A stretch of DNA of 9,145 nucleotides from DATCSE01 sp036568605 (GCA_036568605.1 DATCSE010000607.1:1-9145), one strand, 5' to 3'. Shown: positions 1-6,470, counted from the first letter of the stretch. The notes: a model not told the origin generated them from the letters alone. Made by a program: numbers and translations.

Positions 1-409
1 CGCCCGAGAGCTCTCGCGGGTAGCGCTGCGCCAGCGTGTCGAGGTGCACGAGCGCCAGCATCTGCGCGACCTTTGCGTCACGCTCGGCCTTGCCCACCTG
101 GCGCATCTCGAGACCGAAGCTGACGTTCTCGGCCACCGTCATGTGCGGGAACAGCGCGTAGCTCTGGAACACGATGCCCAGGCCGCGCCGGTTCACCGGC
201 AGGTTCGTGATGTCCTGGCCCGCGAGCGTGATGCGGCCGCGCGTCACCGGCACGAGGCCGGCGATCGCCTGCAGCGTGGTCGTCTTGCCGCAGCCCGATG
301 GGCCGAGCAGCGAGATGAACTCGCCGCGTTCGACGCTCAATGTCATGTCGATCAGCGCGCCGACATCGCCGTAGTACTTCGAGACGCCGTCTAAGGTCAG
401 AAACGACAT
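1..409 (-). CDS. ABC transporter ATP-binding protein, PotA-like (N-terminal part, cut by window edge)
   Basis: The 136 visible residues are the N-terminal half of an ABC-type nucleotide-binding domain, which hydrolyses ATP at the cytoplasmic face of the membrane to drive transport. Visible motifs are the Walker A loop GPSGCGKT (residues 36-43) and the Q-loop in IVFQSYALFPHMTV (Gln82). The sequence stops at ELSG, just as the ABC signature begins; Walker B and any C-terminal TOBE domain lie outside the window. The segment NRRGLGIVFQSYALFPHMTVAENV resembles the polyamine/iron/sulfate importer class (PotA, FbpC, CysA), so an importer is likely, but the substrate cannot be read from this part. The start ATG is preceded by a good Shine-Dalgarno sequence (GGGAGG). 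The gene is divergent from an IclR-family regulator, which may control it. Permease and binding-protein genes would be expected beyond the left edge. Confidence 0.93.
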   Translation of the reverse strand, partial: MSFLTLDGVSKYYGDVGALIDMTLSVERGEFISLLGPSGCGKTTTLQAIAGLVPVTRGRITLAGQDITNLPVNRRGLGIVFQSYALFPHMTVAENVSFGLEMRQVGKAERDAKVAQMLALVHLDTLAQRYPRELSG

Positions 410-444
410 GCGAGCCTCCCAGGGAGCGCCGAGTGTGGAGTGGC

Positions 445-457
445 CGCGAAATTCGCG
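445..457. promoter_or_regulatory. Perfect odd palindrome overlapping a possible -35 box between ABC and IclR genes
   Basis: CGCGAAATTCGCG is a perfect inverted repeat with a single central base. On the minus strand it overlaps TTGACG (461 to 456), a good match to a sigma-70 -35 box reading toward the ABC gene. The -10 region 16-18 bases further on is poor (CCACAC/CACACT). A palindrome over a -35 element in a divergent regulator/target gap is what an operator looks like, but no binding evidence exists and its sequence does not match the classical IclR consensus. Confidence 0.35.
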
Positions 458-490
458 TCAACCAGGATTACCCGTTCAGCAGAACAAGTT

Positions 491-527
491 TCGTGCCGGT
501 TCCGTATGCTGGATTTCTTCGGTACGA
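491..527. promoter_or_regulatory. Imperfect inverted repeat upstream of the IclR-family gene
   Basis: TCGTGCCG (491-498) and CGGTACGA (520-527) are complementary at 7 of 8 positions, separated by 21 bases, and end 9 bases before the IclR ATG. The spacer contains TATGCT (505-510), a possible -10 box for the regulator, though no convincing -35 box sits upstream of it. The position would suit autoregulation, but the match is modest and could be chance. Confidence 0.25.
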
Positions 528-536
528 TCAAGACGA

Positions 537-1436
537 ATGAATCCGAAAGAAGAAAAATCCGTCTCCAGCCTGCATAGAGCGATGGAGATCGTCAAGGCGC
601 TCGCCGGCAGCGCCGAGACCGGCCTGCGCATCAGCCAGCTGTGCCAGCAGCTGGGCCTGACGCAGCCGACCACGCACCGGCTGTTGCAGCAGCTGATCGA
701 AGAAGGCCTGGTCGAGCAGAGCGAGCAGACGCGCCTGTACCGGCTCAGCCTCGATTTCTTCGCGCTCGCCGCGCGCGCCGGCGACCACGGCGGCTTTCGC
801 GAGCTGTGCCGGCCCTCGCTGCTGCGGCTCGGTGCCTCGCTGGGCGACAGCGTGTTCCTGCTGGTGCGCAGCGGCTTCGATGCGGTGTGCCTGGACCGGC
901 ACGAAGGCCCGTTCCCGATCCGCACCTTCACCGGCGATGTCGGCGGCCGCGTGCCGTTGGGCGTGGGCCAGGGCGCGATGGTGATCCTGGCGAACCTGTC
1001 CGAGGCCGAGCAGGACGAGGTGATGCGGTTCAACGTGCCGCGCATCCAGCACATGGGTGCGGGCGCACTGGACGAGGTGTTCCTGCGCACCGAGGCGGCG
1101 CGCGCGCGCGCGCAGGGCTACGCGACGACGAACTCGGGCCTGATCGAAGGCATGGCCGGCGCCGCGGTGCCGGTGTTCGACCGCAACCGCCGCGTCGTCG
1201 CTGCGCTCAGCGTCGGCACGATCACGAGCCGGCTCAGCGCCGAGCGGCTGCCGGTCGTGATCGAACTGCTGCAGCGCGAGGCGCGCGCAATTTCTGAACG
1301 CACCAACCCGTTCGACCGGGCGTTACGCCGCCCGGCCGAGGCACTGCGCTCGGGTCAGGGCGCGTCGTCGCCGTCGTTGCTCAGCCGCGGCACGCCGGCG
1401 CCCGACCCCGACGCAAGCAAGCCCACCTTGGTGTAG
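537..1436 (+). CDS. IclR-family transcriptional regulator
   Basis: The product (299 aa) is a cytoplasmic DNA-binding regulator. Residues about 8-75 form the IclR winged helix-turn-helix, with the helices in LRISQLCQQLGLTQPTTHRLL followed by the wing EEGLVEQSEQTRLYRL. Residues about 80-255 form the effector-binding domain, with typical segments DSVFLLVRSGFDAVCLDR, FTGDVGGRVPLGVGQGA and NSGLIEGMAGAAVPVFD. An upstream in-frame ATG at 408 would add 43 residues of non-family sequence spanning the intergenic gap, so the ATG at 537 is preferred; its ribosome binding site is weak. After about residue 255 comes an unusual low-complexity tail of about 44 residues, and residues 273-299 are encoded on DNA that is also the 3' end of argG. 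The gene is divergent from the ABC ATPase gene, its most likely target. The ligand is unknown. Confidence 0.92.
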   Translation: MNPKEEKSVSSLHRAMEIVKALAGSAETGLRISQLCQQLGLTQPTTHRLLQQLIEEGLVEQSEQTRLYRLSLDFFALAARAGDHGGFRELCRPSLLRLGASLGDSVFLLVRSGFDAVCLDRHEGPFPIRTFTGDVGGRVPLGVGQGAMVILANLSEAEQDEVMRFNVPRIQHMGAGALDEVFLRTEAARARAQGYATTNSGLIEGMAGAAVPVFDRNRRVVAALSVGTITSRLSAERLPVVIELLQREARAISERTNPFDRALRRPAEALRSGQGASSPSLLSRGTPAPDPDASKPTLV

Positions 1437-2698
1437 GTCGCAAGCTTGTCGCGCGTGTCGACGATGTCCAGGTTGCGCATCGTCAGCTGGCCGATGCGGT
1501 CGGCCGGCGAGAACATCGACTCGCCCTTCTCCATCGTCAGCCGCTCCGGCTTGTAGGTCAGGTTGGGCGACTCGGTGTTCAGCAGCGAATAGTCGTTGCC
1601 GCGTCGCAGCTCGAGCGTGACTTCGCCGGTGATCGCGCGTGCGACCCAGCGCTGCGCGGTCTCGCGCAGCATGATGGCCTGCGGGTCGAACCAGCGGCCC
1701 TGGTACAGCAGCCGGCCGAGGCGGCGGCCGTGGTCGCGGTACTGCTCGATCGTGTCCTCGTTGTGGATGCCGGTGACGAGACGCTCGTAGGCGATGAACA
1801 GCAGCGCGAGCCCCGGCGCCTCGTAGATGCCGCGGCTCTTCGCTTCGATGATGCGGTTCTCGATCTGGTCGCTCATGCCCAGGCCGTGGCGCCCGCCGAT
1901 CTCGTTGGCCTTCAGGATCAGGTCGACCAGGTTCGGGTACTCGACGCCGTTCAATGCGACCGGCCGGCCCTCGTCGAAGCGCACCCGCACCTCCTCGGCC
2001 TTGACCGCGACCTCGTCGCGCCAGAACGCGACGCCCATGATGGGCTGCACGATCTTGATGCCGCTGTTCAGGTGCTCCAGGTCCTTGGCTTCGTGGGTCG
2101 CGCCCAGCATGTTCGAGTCGGTCGAGTACGCCTTCTCGGCCGACATCTTGTAGGCGAAGCCGCTTTGCGTCATGAAGGCCGACATCTCGGCGCGCCCGCC
2201 CAGCTCGTCGATGAACGCCTGGTCCAGCCACGGCTTGTAGATCTTCAGGCCCGGGTTCACGAGCAGGCCGTAGCGGTAGAAGCGCTCGATGTCGTTGCCC
2301 TTGAACGTGCTGCCGTCGCCCCAGATGTGGACGTCGTCTTCCTTCATCGCGGCCACCAGCATCGTGCCGGTCACCGCGCGGCCCAGCGGCGTCGTGTTGA
2401 AGTAGGTGACGCCGGCGGTCGTGATGTGGAAGGCGCCGCTTTGCAACGCCGCGATGCCTTCGGCGGCGAGCTGCGCGCGGCAGTCGACCAGGCGCGCCTT
2501 CTCGGCGCCGTACAGCAGCGCCTTGCGCGGGATCTCGTCGTAGTCGGGCTCGTCGGGCTGGCCGAGGTTGGCGGTGTAGGCGTACGGGACCGCGCCCTTG
2601 AGCTTCATCCAGTGGAGCGCGGCGCTGGTGTCGAGGCCGCCGGAGAACGCGATGCCGACCTTCTGGCCGGCGGGCAGGTGCTGCAGGATGGTTGCCAT
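1355..2698 (-). CDS. argG: Argininosuccinate synthase
   Basis: ArgG joins citrulline and aspartate with ATP to give argininosuccinate, the penultimate step of arginine biosynthesis, in the cytoplasm. The 447-aa length equals that of the long E. coli-type enzyme. The N-terminal ATP-pyrophosphatase loop is visible as AFSGGLDTSAAL (SGGLDTS at residues 19-25). Other typical segments are YAYTANLGQPDEPDYDEIPRKA, the stretch around GDGSTFKGNDIERFYRYG, and ENRIIEAKSRGIYEAPG. The ATG start at 2698 gives the usual N-terminus. The 20 bases before it on the coding strand are almost pure pyrimidine with no Shine-Dalgarno sequence. The 3' end overlaps the convergent IclR gene by 82 bp, so no dedicated terminator fits between them. 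The gene stands alone here, with no other arginine gene beside it. Confidence 0.98.
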   Translation of the reverse strand: MATILQHLPAGQKVGIAFSGGLDTSAALHWMKLKGAVPYAYTANLGQPDEPDYDEIPRKALLYGAEKARLVDCRAQLAAEGIAALQSGAFHITTAGVTYFNTTPLGRAVTGTMLVAAMKEDDVHIWGDGSTFKGNDIERFYRYGLLVNPGLKIYKPWLDQAFIDELGGRAEMSAFMTQSGFAYKMSAEKAYSTDSNMLGATHEAKDLEHLNSGIKIVQPIMGVAFWRDEVAVKAEEVRVRFDEGRPVALNGVEYPNLVDLILKANEIGGRHGLGMSDQIENRIIEAKSRGIYEAPGLALLFIAYERLVTGIHNEDTIEQYRDHGRRLGRLLYQGRWFDPQAIMLRETAQRWVARAITGEVTLELRRGNDYSLLNTESPNLTYKPERLTMEKGESMFSPADRIGQLTMRNLDIVDTRDKLATYTKVGLLASGSGAGVPRLSNDGDDAP

Positions 2699-2758
2699 GG
2701 GGAGAGGGGAAGAGCGAGGGGGTCTATTGTGCCCTCGCCCACCCGGTTCCCCTGGGGC
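2699..2758 (-). promoter_or_regulatory. argG upstream region with likely -10 box and pyrimidine-rich leader
   Basis: This 60-base gap separates the stop of the AhpD-like gene from the argG start. On the minus strand CACAAT (2731 to 2726) resembles a -10 box, with no convincing -35 box at 17 bases. Transcription from it would give a leader of roughly 20 bases rich in C and T and lacking a Shine-Dalgarno sequence. A short palindrome, CCCCTGGGG (2749-2757 area), follows the AhpD-like stop but has no T-run, so I do not call it a terminator. Confidence 0.35.
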
Positions 2759-3220
2759 TCAGGCCGAGTACGGCACCTCGGGCACCGGCGTGCGGAAGCT
2801 GACGTTCAGCAGGTTCCAGACGTTGATCGTGCCGATCACGTAGCCGAGCTCGGCGATCTCGGTGTCGTTGAAGTGCGCCTTGAGCTGCGCGAAGTCGGCG
2901 TCGCTCGGGTCGCGCTGCGGGATCGCGGTGACGGCTTCGGCCCAGTTCAGCGCCGCGCGTTCGCGCTCGCTGAAGAACGGCGCCTCGCGCCAGCCGGCCA
3001 CCGCGTTGACGTGACGCGGGTTCACATCCTGCTTCAGCAGATCGGCCCAGTGCATGTCGATGCAGAACGCGCAGCCGTTGATCTGCGAGACGCGCAACAG
3101 CACCAGGTCGATCAGCCGCTTGCCCAGCGTGCTGCTGTGGGTGCTCTGCGAAAGCGCAAACAGCGCCTTGAACGGCTTCGGGGCCAGCTCCTGATAGTTG
3201 ATTCGGGCTTGATGGGACAT
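2759..3220 (-). CDS. Carboxymuconolactone decarboxylase / AhpD-like protein, ECF41-associated
   Basis: The 153-aa product belongs to the carboxymuconolactone decarboxylase (CMD) superfamily, which includes the alkylhydroperoxidase AhpD. The family signature is clear: QINGCAFCIDMHW, with the redox CxxC at Cys50/Cys53 and His57, so a thiol-based peroxidase-like role is plausible; the true substrate is unknown. The domain fills most of the protein, and there is no signal peptide or membrane segment. The frame extends upstream to 3466, but the ATG at 3220 is preferred: it has a strong Shine-Dalgarno sequence (GAGGAAA), the homologous part begins there (MSHQARINYQELAPK), and a sigma-factor promoter at 3274-3300 lies inside the would-be extension. 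CMD genes are the commonest partners of ECF41 sigma factors, and such a sigma gene lies about 0.8 kb away with the same promoter motif. Confidence 0.93.
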   Translation of the reverse strand: MSHQARINYQELAPKPFKALFALSQSTHSSTLGKRLIDLVLLRVSQINGCAFCIDMHWADLLKQDVNPRHVNAVAGWREAPFFSERERAALNWAEAVTAIPQRDPSDADFAQLKAHFNDTEIAELGYVIGTINVWNLLNVSFRTPVPEVPYSA

Positions 3221-3273
3221 CGTCGTTTCCTCTGCGTTGCGGACGCCGCCGGACGCGGCCTCCATGCCCTCTA

Positions 3274-3300
3274 GACGCGGCGGATCGCACGCTTGTGACA
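3274..3300 (-). promoter_or_regulatory. ECF41-type promoter of the AhpD-like gene (TGTCACA-N16-CGTC)
   Basis: On the minus strand TGTCACA (3300 to 3294) is followed by exactly 16 bases and then CGTC (3277 to 3274). This is the promoter motif reported for the ECF41 group of sigma factors. Transcription would begin near 3267 and leave a leader of about 47 bases before the ATG at 3220. The same arrangement precedes the sigma gene, and the two sites share TGTCACA(A/C)GCG and CGTCT. Confidence 0.85.
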
Positions 3301-3343
3301 GGCCTGGGTCGGTAACGCTTTTCATGGTTGAATGGTCGGATCC

Positions 3344-3356
3344 AACGAAAATCGTT
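3344..3356. repeat. Small inverted repeat in an AT-richer gap
   Basis: AACGA-AAA-TCGTT is a perfect 5-bp inverted repeat with a 3-base centre. It lies in a locally AT-rich stretch (about 3310-3376), between the ECF41-type promoter reading left and a small open frame reading right. It could be an operator or part of a promoter for the genes on the plus strand, but no clear -35/-10 pair is visible. Confidence 0.2.
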
Positions 3357-3376
3357 AACCGGAACCAGAAAACCCA

Positions 3377-3522
3377 ATGCCGACCCTCGGCTACGCCTTC
3401 GTCCGCGAGCGCCTGGGCTTGCGCATTCCGCCGCCGTGGCGCTTGGCGACTGTGCCGATGTGCCACAGGCCGCGTTCGACTTCATCGAGTTGACGGTGCG
3501 CCGGCATCTGGCCGACGGTTAG
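3377..3522 (+). pseudogene. Short, possibly frameshifted remnant upstream of the phosphatase gene
   Basis: An ATG at 3377 opens a frame ending at 3493 (38 aa). Its first 24 codons use almost only G or C in third position, starting MPTLGYAFVRERLGLRIPPP, and look like real coding sequence; after that the residues become unconvincing. From about 3434 a second frame continues to a stop at 3520-3522 and encodes GDCADVPQAAFDFIELTVRRH with good codon use. Together the two pieces would give about 48 residues if one base were added at the junction. I do not recognise the family with confidence; the first segment faintly recalls the N-terminus of some Fic-type proteins. It may be a decayed gene, a small gene with a sequencing error, or chance frames. 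Confidence 0.3.
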
Positions 3523-3532
3523 AGTGCGCGCC

Positions 3533-4027
3533 ATGACCAGCTCGGCCCCGCACCGCATCCTCTTCGTCTGCACCGGCAACATCTGCCGCAGCCCGACCGC
3601 CGAGGGCATGCTGCGGCAGATGGCCGCGGCGCGCGGGATGGCCGAGCGGATCGAGGTCGCGTCCGCCGGTCTCGAGGGCTGGCATGCCGGCGACGCGCCC
3701 GACAAGCGCAGCCAGGCGCATGCGCTGCGCCGCGGGTGCGACCTCTCGGCCTTGCGCGCACGCCACTTCTCGCACCGAGACTTCGAGCGCCACGATTGGG
3801 TGATCGCGATGGACGCCGGCCACCACCAGGAGTTGCGCGCGCTGTGCCCGCCGGCGCAGCGCCACAAGCTGCGCCGCGCCGCCGACTTCGCGGCGAGCGT
3901 CCCGGCGGGCGGCGTGCCCGACCCGTACTACGGCGACGCGAGCGACTTCGAGACCGTGCTGGACATGGTCGAGGCCTTGTGCGCGGGCATCCTCGAGGCC
4001 GTCGTCACGGCGCCGCCGCGGCGATGA
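3533..4027 (+). CDS. Low-molecular-weight protein tyrosine phosphatase
   Basis: The 164-aa cytoplasmic enzyme removes phosphate from protein tyrosines through a cysteinyl-phosphate intermediate. The P-loop is intact and N-terminal: VCTGNICRSPTAEG, with nucleophile Cys13 and Arg19 in the CX5RS pattern. The general acid sits in DPYYG (Asp130). Length and layout match the LMW-PTP family, which can also include arsenate reductases, but DPYY favours a phosphatase. A GTG at 3524 would add three residues; neither start has a clear Shine-Dalgarno sequence, and the ATG at 3533 is chosen because the family starts just before the P-loop. The last 23 bp overlap the convergent sigma gene. No tyrosine-kinase or capsule gene is adjacent, so its substrate is unknown. 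Confidence 0.95.
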   Translation: MTSSAPHRILFVCTGNICRSPTAEGMLRQMAAARGMAERIEVASAGLEGWHAGDAPDKRSQAHALRRGCDLSALRARHFSHRDFERHDWVIAMDAGHHQELRALCPPAQRHKLRRAADFAASVPAGGVPDPYYGDASDFETVLDMVEALCAGILEAVVTAPPRR

Positions 4028-4952
4028 TGCCGGCCAGCTTGTCCGGGTTGCGCACGGCGTAGATCGCCGTGATGCGCTCGCCGTCGGTCGCGAAAGCCTG
4101 CGCCGACTCGAGCTGGCCGTCGATGTAGCGCAGCACGCCGGCCTCGCCGTTGATCGTCACGAGGCGGTAGCTGATGCGCTCGCCGAGCCGCAGGAACTGC
4201 GCCCAGTACAGGTTCGCGATGCGATCGTCGCCGTGCAGCGCATGCCGGAAGGCCGAGACCTTGCCGCCGCCATCGCCGACCAGCTCGACGTCGTCGGCGA
4301 GCAGTGCCTTGATCGCATCGCGCTGCCCGGTCTGCGCGGCGGCCACGAACTTCTCGAGCAGCCGCCGGTGCGCGTCGCGCGGCACGTCGAAGCGCGGCCG
4401 CTGCTGGCGCACGCGTTCGACCGCGCGGTGCACCATCTGCCGGCATGCCGCTTCGCTCTTGCCTAGCATCGCGGCGATCTCCGGGTAGTCGTGGTCGAAC
4501 ACCTGGCGCAACAGGAACGCGGCGCGCTCCTCCGGCGCGAGCCGCTCCAGCACATACAGGAAGGCGACCGACAAATCGCTCGCCCACTCGGCCACCGCCT
4601 CGGGCGTGCGCTCGTCGACCGGCTCGATCGTGGCGGGCTCGCGGCCGTCCTCGAGCAGCGGCTCGGGCAGCCACCAGCCGACGTAACGTTCGCGCTCGGC
4701 TTTCGCGGCGCGCAGCCGGTCGATCGCGAGCCGCGTCGTCACGGTGACGAGCCAGGCCTCGGCCGAGCTCAGCGCATCGCGGTCGGCCTCGCGCCAGCGC
4801 AGCCAGGCGTCCTGCACGACGTCCTCGGCGTCGGCGCGCATGCCCAGCATGCGGTAGGCGATCCCGAACAGGCGCGGGCGCAGGCGCTGGAACGGGTCGT
4901 CGGCAGACGTGGGGTCGGCGGCGGTGCCGCCCGGAGAGGGCATCGAATCCAT
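4005..4952 (-). CDS. ECF41-family RNA polymerase sigma factor with fused SnoaL-like domain
   Basis: The 315-aa product directs RNA polymerase to a small set of promoters. Region sigma-2 spans about residues 20-88 (FQRLRPRLFGIAYRMLGMRADAEDVVQDAWLRW) and sigma-4 about 125-183, with its helix-turn-helix in HDYPEIAAMLGKSEAACRQMVHR. A C-terminal SnoaL-like domain fills about 192-312. The motifs that define ECF41 are all present: WLPEP (94-98) between the sigma domains, DGGGK (227-231) and NPDKL (302-306). In ECF41 the C-terminal domain takes the place of a separate anti-sigma factor, and none is encoded here. The ATG at 4952 is used; a second Met lies three residues later, and neither has a good Shine-Dalgarno sequence. 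The gene has its own ECF41-type promoter, indicating positive autoregulation. The inducing signal is unknown. Confidence 0.96.
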   Translation of the reverse strand: MDSMPSPGGTAADPTSADDPFQRLRPRLFGIAYRMLGMRADAEDVVQDAWLRWREADRDALSSAEAWLVTVTTRLAIDRLRAAKAERERYVGWWLPEPLLEDGREPATIEPVDERTPEAVAEWASDLSVAFLYVLERLAPEERAAFLLRQVFDHDYPEIAAMLGKSEAACRQMVHRAVERVRQQRPRFDVPRDAHRRLLEKFVAAAQTGQRDAIKALLADDVELVGDGGGKVSAFRHALHGDDRIANLYWAQFLRLGERISYRLVTINGEAGVLRYIDGQLESAQAFATDGERITAIYAVRNPDKLAGIIAAAAP

Positions 4953-4988
4953 GGCGAGGCGATTGTGGCGAGCGAGCCGGGCTCTGTC

Positions 4989-6470
4989 TCATCCAGACGA
5001 ATGACGGGCCTCGCGTGTGACAGCGTGCGGCGGATACGCCGCGTCGGCGGCCCGCGACGGCGCGATCCGCTCGAGCGCCGCGCGCTCGGCCGCCGCCGCA
5101 TGGCGCCACGCGACCAGGCCGGCCAGCAGCATCAGGGCCGCACCGATCGCGTAGACGATCGCGACCAGGCCGCGGTCGCCGCTGCCGGCCAGCGTCTCGA
5201 ACAGGGCCGGCGCGGCGAATCCGCCGACCAGCATGCCGACCGCATGGAAAGCACCGATCGCGAACGCGCGCATCTCGAGCGGAAAGACTTCGCTGGCGGT
5301 CAGGTAGGCCGAGCTCGCCGCGGCCGAGGCGAAGAAGAACACGACCGAGCAGCACAGCGTCAGGCGGCGCGCATCGAGTCCGTTCTCGGCGAACACCCAG
5401 CCGGTGAGGGCCAGCCCCAGCGTCGACAGCGCGCAGGTCAGCGCGATGATCCGGCGCCGCCCGGCGCGATCGAACAGCGGCCCCAGCAGCAGCGGTCCCA
5501 GCGCCGCGGCCAACGCCAGCACGAGCACGTACAGGCCCACCCGCGTCTCGGGCACGCGCTGAAAGCGCGTCAGCAGCCGCGCCTGGCCGAGCACGATCGC
5601 ATCGTAGAAGAACGCCTGCGCGACCATCAGCGTCAGCACGACCAGGCTGCGCCGGCCGAAGCGGCCGACCAGGGCGTGCAGCGCGGCCGCAACCGCTGCG
5701 GCGGGGACGGTGCGGTCGCGCAGATCAGCGCTCGCGGCGACCGGCGCCAGCGTGCCGTGCCGGGACGCCACTTCGAGCTCGATGCGCGCGACGATGCGCC
5801 GCGCCTCGCCGGCGTGCCCCTGCGCCAGCAGCCAGCGCGGGCTTTCCGGCACATGGCGCCGCACCAGCGGGATCGCGATCGCGAGCAGTCCACCCAGCGC
5901 GAAGCCGGCGCGCCAGCCATCGCGTGGGCCGAACACGTCCAGCAGCCACTGGCTGCAGACGCCGCCCAGCGCCGCCCCGAGCCAGAAGCCGGCGCCCAAC
6001 GCGAGACTTGCCCGCCCGCGCACCCGCGCCGGGACCAGCTCGGCGATCGCCGCGTAGATCGCCGCGAATCCACCGCCCAGGCTCAGCCCGGCGACGAACC
6101 GGGTCAGCGCGAAGAAGCCGGAGTCGAATGCGAACGCGCTGGCGACCGTCGCGGTCGTGTAGAGACTCAATGTGAGCAGCAGCAGGCGCTTGCGGCCCAG
6201 ACGGTCGGCCAGGTGGCCGAACAGCAGCGCGCCGAGAATCGCGCCGACGCCGTGCACCGACGCGATCCAGCCGAACTCGGCGTCGCTGAGCGCCAGCGTG
6301 TCGGGCCGCTGCAGCGTGCTGGCCAGCGTGCCCGCCAGCGTGACCGCGAACCCGCCAAGCAGCCACGCAGCGCCCAGCGCCAGCACGATTCGCCAGTGCC
6401 AGCGAGACCAGGGCAGGCGGTCCAGTCGCGCGGGGATGTTTTGGGCGTCGGCGGCGCCGCTCAGGGTCAT
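4989..6470 (-). CDS. MFS transporter, sugar-porter-like
   Basis: The 493-aa product is a polytopic inner-membrane transporter of the major facilitator superfamily with about 12 hydrophobic segments (the first near residues 27-50, the last near 442-460). Motif A appears in the loop after TM2 as GHLADRLGRKR (85-95), and its second-half counterpart as LFDRAGRRR. PESPRWL (208-214), at the start of the central loop, is the hallmark of the sugar porter and related aromatic-acid/metabolite families. The substrate cannot be decided; sugars, aromatic acids or other organic acids are all possible. The ATG at 6470 gives an N-terminal cytoplasmic tail of about 26 residues and lacks a clear Shine-Dalgarno sequence. 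The gene is divergent from a lipoprotein gene, and its end contains the promoter of the downstream sigma gene, so read-through into the sigma gene is also possible. Confidence 0.93.
   Translation of the reverse strand: MTLSGAADAQNIPARLDRLPWSRWHWRIVLALGAAWLLGGFAVTLAGTLASTLQRPDTLALSDAEFGWIASVHGVGAILGALLFGHLADRLGRKRLLLLTLSLYTTATVASAFAFDSGFFALTRFVAGLSLGGGFAAIYAAIAELVPARVRGRASLALGAGFWLGAALGGVCSQWLLDVFGPRDGWRAGFALGGLLAIAIPLVRRHVPESPRWLLAQGHAGEARRIVARIELEVASRHGTLAPVAASADLRDRTVPAAAVAAALHALVGRFGRRSLVVLTLMVAQAFFYDAIVLGQARLLTRFQRVPETRVGLYVLVLALAAALGPLLLGPLFDRAGRRRIIALTCALSTLGLALTGWVFAENGLDARRLTLCCSVVFFFASAAASSAYLTASEVFPLEMRAFAIGAFHAVGMLVGGFAAPALFETLAGSGDRGLVAIVYAIGAALMLLAGLVAWRHAAAAERAALERIAPSRAADAAYPPHAVTREARHSSG
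4996..5022 (-). promoter_or_regulatory. ECF41-type promoter of the sigma gene (TGTCACA-N16-CGTC)
   Basis: On the minus strand TGTCACA (5022 to 5016), exactly 16 bases, and CGTC (4999 to 4996) form the ECF41 promoter motif. Transcription would begin near 4989, giving a leader of about 37 bases before the sigma ATG. The whole element lies inside the last codons of the upstream MFS gene. Confidence 0.85.

Noticed and set aside
408..536. IclR start at 408
   Set aside because: It would overlap the start of the divergent ABC gene and add 43 residues unlike the family; the domain starts normally from the ATG at 537.
1730..3274. Long plus-strand open frame (514 codons) opposite argG and the AhpD-like gene
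   Set aside because: Its translation is low-complexity and rich in Arg, Val, Ala and Asp without any domain, as expected for the antisense of GC-rich coding DNA; argG is unambiguous on the other strand.
3294..3300. TGTGACA on the plus strand read as a CRP/FNR half-site (also at 5016-5022)
   Set aside because: No second half-site is present at the right distance, and both copies fit the full ECF41 motif on the minus strand with exact spacing.
3221..3466. N-terminal extension of the AhpD-like protein to 3466
   Set aside because: The extension has no family similarity, contains the ECF41-type promoter, and the ATG at 3220 has a strong Shine-Dalgarno sequence.
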